Shown here: positions 28,324-36,184 of the stretch, in pieces
Layout of the letters: each line of letters begins with the position of its first letter
Position numbering within the stretch: the first letter of the stretch is position 1
DNA from: J054 sp965221985
Lineage (GTDB): Bacteria; Pseudomonadota; Gammaproteobacteria; Steroidobacterales; GCA-2729495
NCBI GenBank assembly: GCA_965221985.1
Contig: OZ244928.1
Span: 868,001 to 932,000, forward strand
Reading direction: 5' to 3'
DNA: 64,000 bases
Position numbers and translations under genes: made by a program
Notes under the pieces: model-generated
Seen by the model: the letters and a program-made list of their open reading frames with translations, nothing else
Databases searched by the model: none
Told to the model about the DNA's origin: nothing

Positions 28324-29715
28324 ATGCAAGCGCCTTTCGACATCAGTGCTGATCTAGATACGCCGGTATCGACGTATCTCAAACTAGGTCCGCTTAAGCC
28401 GCGCTATTTATTGGAAAGCGTGGAACAGGGTGCCCATTTGGCCCGCTACTCGTTTCTGGGCTTCGGCGATGCGTCGGCGGTTCGACTAGACGCAGACGGA
28501 CTGCTTGTCGGTGGTCATCGTTTGCCGCGACCTAAGAGTCGGCAAGAATTGCTGGGCCGTCTGCGCCAAGCGCTGGCCGAGACGCCTCGCTTGTTTCCGC
28601 TAGTGCCGGAATTGCCCTTCGCGGGAGGGCTGGTGGGAATAGCGGCCTATGATTTGGTACGTCAGTTTGAGCGCTTACCCAATATACCGGCGGGGGCGGC
28701 TGAACCACCCTCACCAGAGGCTGCGTACTTGGCCACCGAATCTTTGCTTGTGTTCGATCATCTGACTCGGCGTATTGCCCTATTGCATGCGGGCAGTGAT
28801 GCCGAACGCGATAAGCTGCGGGGCGAAGTTATTCGGCTATTGCGTGGTGCAATACCGCGCGGTAAAGATAAAGCTGAGATAGGTCCCGCGACGGCGTCCT
28901 TAAGCGGCGATGAGTTTAAGCAGGCGGTGGAACGCTGCAAGCATTACATTAGCGCCGGTGATATCTATCAAATCGTGCTATCGGTGCGTTTCTCAGGCAA
29001 CCACAGTTTGTCACCGTTTGAGACCTATCGTGCTTTGCGATTACTCAATCCTTCTCCGTACATGTTCTTTTTTGATCTCGGCGACTTGCAAGTTGCTGGT
29101 TCATCGCCGGAGGCCTTGGTGAAATTGTATGCGGGGCAGGCATCTCTTCGCCCCATCGCAGGCACGCGGCCGCGCGGTGACACGCCGGCGGAAGATCTGG
29201 CCCATGAGAAATCCTTGCTGGCCGATGAAAAAGAAAACGCTGAGCACGTCATGCTCGTAGACTTAGCGCGCAATGACTTGGGGCGCGTTGCTGCCGCCGG
29301 CAGTGTGCACGTGGATCCCTATCGTTCCATCGAACGCTACAGTCACGTCATGCATATAGTTAGTGGTGTCAAAGGGCGATTGGCCAGCGGCCGCGACGCC
29401 TTCGATTTGTTTGCCGCTGCGTTTCCCGCCGGTACCCTGGTGGGTGCGCCCAAGGTTAGGGCCATGCAGTTGATCGATGAGATGGAGCCCACTCGCCGTG
29501 GTGTCTATGGCGGTACCGTCGGTTACTTCGGCCACAATGGCGATATGGACCAGGCCATTGCCATTCGTACCTTGTTGTTCAATAGCGACTGTTACAGTTA
29601 TCAGGCGGGCGCCGGTATCGTTGCGGATAGTGTGCCCGAAACTGAGTACCAAGAAGTCTTGGCAAAAAGTGCGATCTTACGGCGTGCTTTAGCCATGGCG
29701 GAGGAAGGCTTGTGA
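28324..29715 (+). CDS. trpE: Anthranilate synthase component I
   Basis: Makes anthranilate from chorismate with ammonia passed by TrpG. Start ATG 28324 (463 residues); an upstream in-frame GTG lies inside the terminator stem and is not used. The Trp feedback motif LLES is present near residue 29 (RYLLESVEQG), so the enzyme is likely inhibited by Trp. Catalytic signatures: LRPIAGTRPRG, VDLARNDLGRVA, PAGTLVGAPKVRAM and YQAGAGIVADS. It overlaps trpG by 4 bases. Confidence 0.96.
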   Translation: MQAPFDISADLDTPVSTYLKLGPLKPRYLLESVEQGAHLARYSFLGFGDASAVRLDADGLLVGGHRLPRPKSRQELLGRLRQALAETPRLFPLVPELPFAGGLVGIAAYDLVRQFERLPNIPAGAAEPPSPEAAYLATESLLVFDHLTRRIALLHAGSDAERDKLRGEVIRLLRGAIPRGKDKAEIGPATASLSGDEFKQAVERCKHYISAGDIYQIVLSVRFSGNHSLSPFETYRALRLLNPSPYMFFFDLGDLQVAGSSPEALVKLYAGQASLRPIAGTRPRGDTPAEDLAHEKSLLADEKENAEHVMLVDLARNDLGRVAAAGSVHVDPYRSIERYSHVMHIVSGVKGRLASGRDAFDLFAAAFPAGTLVGAPKVRAMQLIDEMEPTRRGVYGGTVGYFGHNGDMDQAIAIRTLLFNSDCYSYQAGAGIVADSVPETEYQEVLAKSAILRRALAMAEEGL

Positions 29716-30305
29716 CGCCAAAGCTCCTACTGATTGATAACTATGATTCCTTTACTTACAACTTGGTACAGGCATTCTTGGTGCTGGGCGCGCAAGTCGA
29801 AGTGTTTCGCAATGACGAGATCACGGTTGAAACAGCACTGGCCATGGACCTCAGCCATTTGTGTATTTCACCCGGACCGGGCCGTCCAGATGATGCCGGT
29901 GTTTCGCTGGCGATGATTGGCGCATTTGCCGAGCGTTTGCCGGTACTCGGTGTTTGTTTGGGTCACCAAAGCATCGTTCAGTATTGCGGGGGACGCATTG
30001 TGTCTGCGGCCAAACTCATGCATGGAAAAACATCGACGATTGAGCATGACGGGCGTGGGGTCTTCATCGGTTTGAATAATCCCATGGAGGCGGGCCGCTA
30101 TCATTCGCTGGCTGCCGAGCGTGATGAATTGCCCGATGCTCTTCGGGTGACGGCCCGCACCGCCGATGGTGAAATCATGGGCGTGCGCCATCGGGAACTA
30201 GCCTTGGAGGGCGTTCAGTTTCATCCGGAAAGCGTGCTAACGCCAGATGGCGATCAGCTCTTACAGAATTTTCTGCGGCTTAGGGCTGCCTCAGGAGTTG
30301 CATAG
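29712..30305 (+). CDS. trpG: Anthranilate synthase component II (glutamine amidotransferase)
   Basis: Releases ammonia from glutamine for TrpE; may also serve PabB, as in many bacteria with a single trpG/pabA. 197 residues, GTG start in a 4-base overlap with trpE. Class I amidotransferase triad: Cys in GVCLGHQ, His and Glu in VQFHPESVLT. The N-terminus LLIDNYDSFTYNL is typical. trpD begins immediately after the stop. Confidence 0.96.
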   Translation: MTPKLLLIDNYDSFTYNLVQAFLVLGAQVEVFRNDEITVETALAMDLSHLCISPGPGRPDDAGVSLAMIGAFAERLPVLGVCLGHQSIVQYCGGRIVSAAKLMHGKTSTIEHDGRGVFIGLNNPMEAGRYHSLAAERDELPDALRVTARTADGEIMGVRHRELALEGVQFHPESVLTPDGDQLLQNFLRLRAASGVA

Positions 30306-31331
30306 ATGTCCGCTGAACCCAAAATAATTCTCGAACAGTTGTTGAACAGGCAGGACTTATCCGAGTCGGCAGCCGCTGCCTTGATGCGAACGCTGACCGA
30401 CACCGAGCTTTCGCCCGTGATGGCGGGTGCCCTGTTGATCGCCTTGCGGGCCAAAGGTGAAACTGCCGATGAAGTTCGTGGCTTCGCTCGCGCCATGCGT
30501 GAATTGGCTCATCCGGTCAGTCTAGCGGCGGATTCGGGCGCCGCTGATTGCGTTGGCACCGGTGGTGATGGTTCTGGCAGCTTGAATTTATCCACCGGGA
30601 CCGCTTTATTGGCTGCTGCCTGTGGCATTCCCATCGTTAAGCACGGTAACCGTTCCGTGTCTTCAAAATCAGGCAGCGCCGATGTCTTGGAAGCGCTAGG
30701 TGTTGCGTTGTCGCCGGATGCGGATACTGCCCTGGCGAGTCTGAAAGCTTGCGGTTTCGCTTTTCTATTTGCACCCTTTTTTCATCCTGCCATGAAAGCC
30801 ATTGCCCCCGTGCGCGGAGCCCTGGGCGTACGCACCTTATTTAATATATTAGGTCCGCTGTCGAATCCCGCCGCGCCGCCGTTTCATCTCATCGGTGCTT
30901 TCGATTTACCGCGGGCGTGTCTTATGGCTGATAGCCTGGCTGGCCTAGAACTTAAACGCGCGTTTGTCGTGCACGGGGAACCGGGCTGGGATGAAGCCAC
31001 GCCGGTGGGACCTTTCACCTTATTTGATGTGCGTGCTGGGCAAGTTACCGAGAGTCAGCGTGATCCTGCCGATTATGGCTTGTCCCGCTGCAGTCCCGCC
31101 GATCTTGCGGGGGGCGATGCGCAAGCGAATGCCCGTGCGCTGGAAGCGGTGCTGCGGGGCGAGGATACGGGTCCTCACTGCGACGCGCTGGTGTTGGGTG
31201 CTGGTTTGCTATTGGAAGTGACGGGACGGGTTGTGGATCTTAATGCGGGCGTAAGCCAGGCGCGGGCAGCACTGCAATCGGGTGCCGGCGCCAAATTGCT
31301 GGAAAGTTTGCGGCAGTTCGCCGCGAATTAA
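30306..31331 (+). CDS. trpD: Anthranilate phosphoribosyltransferase
   Basis: Transfers phosphoribosyl from PRPP to anthranilate. 341 residues. PRPP-binding motif GTGGDGSGSLNLST and the KHGNRSVSSKSGSADVLE loop are intact; GPLSNPA and the Arg-containing anthranilate site (VRTLFNILGP) follow. ATG 30306 directly abuts the trpG stop. It is not fused to trpG, unlike in E. coli. Confidence 0.96.
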   Translation: MSAEPKIILEQLLNRQDLSESAAAALMRTLTDTELSPVMAGALLIALRAKGETADEVRGFARAMRELAHPVSLAADSGAADCVGTGGDGSGSLNLSTGTALLAAACGIPIVKHGNRSVSSKSGSADVLEALGVALSPDADTALASLKACGFAFLFAPFFHPAMKAIAPVRGALGVRTLFNILGPLSNPAAPPFHLIGAFDLPRACLMADSLAGLELKRAFVVHGEPGWDEATPVGPFTLFDVRAGQVTESQRDPADYGLSRCSPADLAGGDAQANARALEAVLRGEDTGPHCDALVLGAGLLLEVTGRVVDLNAGVSQARAALQSGAGAKLLESLRQFAAN

Positions 31332-31334
31332 GTC

Positions 31335-32192
31335 ATGGGCCGTGCACGACAAGCTCAGCCGGGCGATTTCTTGCGCCGGATGGCCGCCGGTTCGCAGCAG
31401 CGTTTCGAGCAGGCGAGAACAAGAGTCTCGGCAGCCAAGCTTAGCCGTGAAATAAGCTGCTTGCCGGTGCCACCTAAATTGCGTTTGTCTAGCCAGGGCT
31501 TCGATCTTATTGCCGAGGTGAAACTCCGTTCACCGTCGGCTGGCCAACTGGCCGGCGAGAATCTAGATCCGGTGGTGCAAGCCACGCGATATGCGGAGGG
31601 AGGTGCTGCCGCTCTATCGGTTCTCACCGAACCCGAACAGTTTTCCGGTGATCTGGATCATTTGCGGGCGGTCACCGACGCTATTGATAACGTGCCTGCC
31701 ATGCGCAAGGATTTTATCGTTGATCCGTATCAAATCATGGAAGCGCGCGCGGCTGGTGCCGGCGGTGTATTGCTGATTGCGGCCATTCTGGATGCGCCGA
31801 GATTGCGCGACATGTTAAGCACGGCATTGGAATTAGATCTATTTGTTCTCGTCGAGATATTTGATGAGGCGGACCTGGATCATTGCGTTCCGCTGCTGGA
31901 AGGCCGTGCCACTAAGGACGCGGACCAGGCGAGCCGGCTGCTCTTGGGGGTAAACTGCCGCGACTTGCGCAGCCTTGAGGTGGATTTTGAGCGCTTCGCA
32001 CGGCTAGCGCCCGAACTGCCGCAAGCCATTCCGCATGTAGCGGAGAGTGGCGTAGAAACGCCAAAGCAAGCGGCACAAGTCGCGGCCCTGGGCTACGAAT
32101 TGGCCTTGGTAGGGACTGCACTCATGCGGGCCGGCGACTCGGCCCTCGCTACAAAAAGCTTGCTGGAAGCGGGCCGAGGATTGCCGGCATGA
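31335..32192 (+). CDS. trpC: Indole-3-glycerol phosphate synthase
   Basis: Ring closure of CdRP to indole-3-glycerol phosphate in a TIM barrel. 285 residues. Signatures: FDLIAEVKLRSPSAG (catalytic Lys), LTEPEQFSGD, RKDFIVDPYQIMEARAAGA, and VAESGVETP. Start ATG 31335, 3 bases after trpD; it overlaps trpF by 4 bases. It is not fused to trpF. Confidence 0.96.
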   Translation: MGRARQAQPGDFLRRMAAGSQQRFEQARTRVSAAKLSREISCLPVPPKLRLSSQGFDLIAEVKLRSPSAGQLAGENLDPVVQATRYAEGGAAALSVLTEPEQFSGDLDHLRAVTDAIDNVPAMRKDFIVDPYQIMEARAAGAGGVLLIAAILDAPRLRDMLSTALELDLFVLVEIFDEADLDHCVPLLEGRATKDADQASRLLLGVNCRDLRSLEVDFERFARLAPELPQAIPHVAESGVETPKQAAQVAALGYELALVGTALMRAGDSALATKSLLEAGRGLPA

Positions 32193-32782
32193 GTCTGTTT
32201 GTAAAAATATGCGGCCTAAGCACGCCAGAAACCGTGGCGGCGGCGGTGGAAGCCGGTGCTGATGCCGTGGGCTTTGTGTTTGCCAACTCGCCGCGGGAAA
32301 TTGCTCCGTCCGTGGCGCGCTCTCTGAGTACAAGCTTACCCGAGCATGTTATTCGCGTGGCCGTAATGCGTCATCCCAGTCCGGCGCGTTGGGCTTCCGT
32401 GCTCGAAGAGTTCACGCCCGAATACTTGCAAACCGATGCAGCTGACTTTAATTATTTGCAAGTACCCAGCTCGGTACGAAAAATTCCTGTTTACCGGGAT
32501 ACGCCGGACCTAGACATGACGGCTCTACGTACGGAATCGCGCATATTGTTCGAGGCCGCTAAAAGCGGTGTTGGGCAAACCGTTGACACAGAACGCGCTC
32601 GCGAATTAGCGATGGCAAGTGAGATGATTTTGGCGGGCGGACTAAACCCCGGTAACGTAGCCGAAATTGTCAGTACAGTTCGGCCCTGGGGTGTGGATGT
32701 CAGTAGTGGCGTTGAGCAAGCTGGGGTCAAAGATCCCGCTCGCATCGCGGCTTTTGTTGCCGCCGCGCGAGGCAGGGAGTAA
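32189..32782 (+). CDS. trpF: Phosphoribosylanthranilate isomerase
   Basis: Amadori isomerisation of PRA to CdRP. 197 residues. Catalytic Cys in KICGLSTPE, FVFANSPR, Asp region LQTDA, and phosphate site LAGGLNPGNV with the closing VDVSSGVE. It follows trpC with a 4-base overlap and precedes trpB by 3 bases. Most gammaproteobacteria keep trpF with trpBA away from trpEGDC; here all are in one operon. Confidence 0.95.
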   Translation: MSLFVKICGLSTPETVAAAVEAGADAVGFVFANSPREIAPSVARSLSTSLPEHVIRVAVMRHPSPARWASVLEEFTPEYLQTDAADFNYLQVPSSVRKIPVYRDTPDLDMTALRTESRILFEAAKSGVGQTVDTERARELAMASEMILAGGLNPGNVAEIVSTVRPWGVDVSSGVEQAGVKDPARIAAFVAAARGRE

Positions 32783-32785
32783 AGA

Positions 32786-34048
32786 ATGCGAGTGGAGCTA
32801 AGCGAGTCGGAACGCCAGGACTTGTTGGCGGAGCAACTGGCTGGCCAGCTTCCCGATGCCCATGGACGCTTTGGGCCCTTCGGCGGCCGCTATGCGCCCG
32901 AGACTTTGGTGCCCGCTCTGGAGCGTCTAGAGGCAGGTATTCGCGAGCACTTGCAGGCCGACGATTTTACCGCCGCGCTAAACGCAGAACTGCAGCAGTG
33001 GGTCGGCCGCCCCACGGCCCTGACGCCCGCGCGGGGTCTGTCCCAACGCTGGGGTGTTGAAGTTTGGTTAAAACGGGAAGATTTGGCGCACACGGGCGCG
33101 CACAAGATCAACAATGCCTTGGGCCAGGCTATGCTGGCTCAGCGTTTAGGTGCACAGCGCGTAATTGCCGAAACGGGCGCCGGACAGCATGGCGTCGCGA
33201 CAGCGGCGGCCTGCGCACGCGTGGGAATACCCTGTGTTGTTTACATGGGTGAAGTCGATGTGGAACGTCAGGCTCCCAATGTTGACCGGATGCATCAACT
33301 CGGTGCGCAAGTCGTGCCGGTGACCGGTGGTGATCGAACTTTGCGTGCCGCCATCGATGAGGCCTTTCGCGATTGGGTTGCTGATCCCCAAGGTAGCTAT
33401 TACTTATTGGGGTCGGCCGTGGGCCCGCATCCCTATCCCTATTTAGTCCGCGAATTGCAATCTGTCATCGGCCGTGAAGCGCGTAGCCAAATTTTGCAGC
33501 TTGCCGGCGCACTGCCCGATGCCGCATTTGCCTGTGTGGGCGGTGGCTCTAACGCCATCGGTTTGTTTCATCCGCTGTTGGGGGATGCTGATATAGAGTT
33601 GTACGGCGTGGAAGCCGGCGGACGGGGGGCGGGTTTGGGTGAAAACTCCGCTACCTTGGCAACGGGTACACCCGGTGTTTTGCACGGTAGTTATTCCATT
33701 CTGTTGCATGATGCCAATGGCCAAATTCAAGAAACTCATTCTGTTTCCGCCGGCTTGGACTATCCGGGTGTGGGTCCTGAGCATTCCTTGTTAAAGGCCA
33801 TTGGCCGGGTTCAATACATTTCCGCCACTGACGATGAGGCGCTGGACGCTTTACGGGAATGTTGCGCCGCTGAAGGCATATTGCCGGCGATAGAATCGGC
33901 CCATGCGTTTTCCGGTGCGCGTGACTGGGCGAAGAACAACCCCGGTAAACGAGTTCTCATTGGTTTGTCGGGCCGAGGCGATAAAGACATGCCAACCTTG
34001 AGTAAAGTATTACCGAGTACAGCGAGCACGGCCGGGTCGGTAGCGTGA
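32786..34048 (+). CDS. trpB: Tryptophan synthase beta chain
   Basis: PLP enzyme joining indole and serine. 420 residues. The PLP Lys sits in HTGAHKINNALGQ; AETGAGQHGVATA, and the phosphate-binding GGGSNAIG are present. N-terminus GRFGPFGGRYAPETL and end LIGLSGRGDKDM are those of TrpB1, the form that pairs with TrpA. It overlaps trpA by 4 bases. Confidence 0.97.
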   Translation: MRVELSESERQDLLAEQLAGQLPDAHGRFGPFGGRYAPETLVPALERLEAGIREHLQADDFTAALNAELQQWVGRPTALTPARGLSQRWGVEVWLKREDLAHTGAHKINNALGQAMLAQRLGAQRVIAETGAGQHGVATAAACARVGIPCVVYMGEVDVERQAPNVDRMHQLGAQVVPVTGGDRTLRAAIDEAFRDWVADPQGSYYLLGSAVGPHPYPYLVRELQSVIGREARSQILQLAGALPDAAFACVGGGSNAIGLFHPLLGDADIELYGVEAGGRGAGLGENSATLATGTPGVLHGSYSILLHDANGQIQETHSVSAGLDYPGVGPEHSLLKAIGRVQYISATDDEALDALRECCAAEGILPAIESAHAFSGARDWAKNNPGKRVLIGLSGRGDKDMPTLSKVLPSTASTAGSVA

Positions 34049-34827
34049 GTACGTTAATGCCCCATGAAAGAATTAGCCAAGCCATATACCACGCGACTCA
34101 GGCAGGTCGGGTGGCCTTGGTGCCATTCATCACCGCGGGCTACCCGAGCAAGGCAGACTTCATCGGCGGTTTGCAGCAACTAGCAAGCGAGGGGGATGTC
34201 ATTGAACTGGGCGTGCCCTTCTCTGATCCCATGGCCGACGGTGTCACGATTCAAAGGTCTAGCCATGCGGCTATCCAAGCGGGCGTAAGCCTGCGTTGGA
34301 TACTCGCCGAATTGACCGCTGCCGGTGAGATTGCCGCGCCCTTGGTCTTGATGAGCTACCTGAATCCATTGCTTGTTTATGGTTACGAAGAACTGGCTAG
34401 CGATGCACTGCGTGCCGGTGTTTGTGGCTTTATCGTGCCGGACCTACCCCTTGAAGAAGGTCAAGAGCTGCGCGCGGCTCTGGATGCAAAGGGTTTGGCT
34501 TTGATACAGCTTGTGACGCCGGCAACACCGGCTGAGCGCATGCAAAGACTGTGCGATGCCAGCAAGGGCTTCGTCTATGCCGTCACCATTACCGGAATTA
34601 CCGGCGGCGCCCAGGCTATGCCCTCAGAAGTTACGGCTTACCTAGACCGCGTAAAGCAAGCCGCGGGTGATGTGCCGGTATGCGCGGGTTTCGGCGTGCG
34701 GGAAGCCGCCCAGGTAGAATCTTTAGGCGCGCATGCCGATGGTGTCATCGTCGGTTCCGCCTTGGTTGAACAGCTGGAAGCCGGAGAAGACGGCCTTGCG
34801 TTTCTCAGGGGCCTGCGCAGCGGTTGA
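34045..34827 (+). CDS. trpA: Tryptophan synthase alpha chain
   Basis: Cleaves indole-3-glycerol phosphate and channels indole to TrpB. 260 residues, GTG start. Catalytic Glu and Asp are in IELGVPFSDPMADG; VPFITAGYP and the loop VTITGITGGAQ (loop 6) and VGSALV phosphate site are intact. Last enzyme gene of the trp operon. Confidence 0.96.
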   Translation: MSTLMPHERISQAIYHATQAGRVALVPFITAGYPSKADFIGGLQQLASEGDVIELGVPFSDPMADGVTIQRSSHAAIQAGVSLRWILAELTAAGEIAAPLVLMSYLNPLLVYGYEELASDALRAGVCGFIVPDLPLEEGQELRAALDAKGLALIQLVTPATPAERMQRLCDASKGFVYAVTITGITGGAQAMPSEVTAYLDRVKQAAGDVPVCAGFGVREAAQVESLGAHADGVIVGSALVEQLEAGEDGLAFLRGLRSG

Positions 34828-34955
34828 TCAGGGCGATGGCCTGGGCGAAGCTGCGTGTTCGAGTTAGTTTGGGCTACGTAGCGAGTTACAAGTTTGCGAA
34901 TTTTTCCGCGGCCGCCAGCGATCGACGGCTTCGCCGTGTACATCCGCAAGGGAAG

Positions 34956-35405
34956 ATGGCCGGGAGCATTGGAAAAGCCATACGAGCGTTCTGCTTGATA
35001 ACGTTCTTGACCGCTTGCGGATCAGATGCGCAGTTGCGGCCGTTTACTAGTGATGGCTGTTCGCTTTTTCCCGACGCGTCTCTAATCGGTACAGACGATT
35101 GGTGCTCCTGTTGTTTTGAGCACGACCTCGCCTACTGGCGAGGTGGGACCCGCGCAGAGCGGGAAGCCGCGGATTCCCGCTTGCGGGCCTGTGTGCTAGA
35201 AAAAACCGATAATGAGGTTCTGGCATCCACCATGTACGAGGGCGTGAAAATTGGGGGAAGCCCATATTTCTGCACTTGGTATCGTTGGGGTTATGGATGG
35301 AGCTACGAGCGCAAGTATCGCCCTCTGACCGCCGAAGAAGAAGAGTCGGCAGATAAACTGTTAGAAGAATATTTTTCCTCAAACCAGCCGGCCGTCTGTA
35401 ACTAA
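34956..35405 (+). CDS. Phospholipase A2-like lipoprotein
   Basis: 149 residues from ATG 34956, preceded by AAGGGA. The frame is open back to an ATG overlapping the trpA stop, but only the internal start gives a lipoprotein signal with lipobox LTAC (Cys 21). CCFEHD at about 52-57 resembles the CCxxHD catalytic motif of phospholipase A2; the downstream WRGGTRAEREAAD and YEGVKIGGSPYF stretches define a family of small bacterial secreted proteins. Cys residues probably form disulfides. Enzymatic activity is not proven for the family. It may be transcribed from the trp operon. Confidence 0.7.
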   Translation: MAGSIGKAIRAFCLITFLTACGSDAQLRPFTSDGCSLFPDASLIGTDDWCSCCFEHDLAYWRGGTRAEREAADSRLRACVLEKTDNEVLASTMYEGVKIGGSPYFCTWYRWGYGWSYERKYRPLTAEEEESADKLLEEYFSSNQPAVCN

Positions 35406-35427
35406 TAGCCGCTTTGTTCAGCACGGT

Positions 35428-35643
35428 TTAGCCCAAGAACCGCTTCAGCTTGCGGTTCTCCGCCTCTAACTCACGCAGCTGCTTGGCTTCGGAGATCTAC
35501 ATGCCGCCGTACTTCGACTGCCAACGGCGGATCGTGTTGGTCGCCACAGCATGACGGCGGGAAAACTCCCGGGCCGAGGCGCCCGCCGAATACTTCTTCA
35601 GCATCGCCATGATCTGTTCTTCTGTATAGCGCTTGCGCTTAAT
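35428..35643 (-). pseudogene. IS3-family transposase orfA relic
   Basis: Read on the minus strand this gives KRKRYTEEQIMAMLKKY, a helix-turn-helix (FSRRHAVATNTIRRWQSKYG), GGM, a stop (35497-35499), then ISEAKQLRELEAENRKLK, the leucine-zipper end of IS3/IS911-type OrfA. The start codon position reads ATT, and no orfB or clear terminal inverted repeats remain. It is a dead IS remnant marking the left edge of the accessory island. Confidence 0.8.
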
Positions 35644-36109
35644 TTTGGGATCTCCCTTGGGTCAAAACACAGGGAAATCCCACATCACCGATGACTCGAT
35701 TACAGGCGTACGATCAAAGGCAGGCTAGGTGATCTGGATCTAGGGACTGTTTGCTTATCTATCTGGCGAGATCAGTAAACTGCCCCCGGAATTCCGCGTC
35801 AAAATTCTAAGTAACCCGTGCCACAGTGCTATGCCACGCTCGGCTGCGAGCATGATCTAGCATTTGCGGACGCCATAAAAGAGGTGGAAGTTTGGTTTGA
35901 TTGAATTCAGTGTTTCTGCTGCCATTGGAGTCAAATGACCCGATTCCCGTAAGCGCGCCTGGTCGAACGAAAGTCACGCGCAGCGGGTCAAGAAGCCCTC
36001 GTTGTCGGCAGATACTTAAATAGCAAGGGTTTGCTTGGTAAAGTTCGTGTTCTAATGTGCTGGCTAATCCTTCTAACTGCCTATCTTCAACCGAAGATTC
36101 TGCATCTAA
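35644..36109. other. Non-coding stretch between IS relic and Rhs core
   Basis: 466 bases with no gene that can be supported. The minus frame running from here under the Rhs gene (35807-37066) has no family character and is treated as a shadow. Codon pattern and composition change at about 36130, where Rhs-like coding begins, so this looks like a rearrangement scar that removed the Rhs N-terminus. Confidence 0.45.
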
Positions 36110-36184
36110 TTCAAAGAAAAACTCAGTGCCAACAGCGGTGAGCTGCAAAAGGTTGAAGAAAGCGCCACCGGCAAGCTGCATTGG

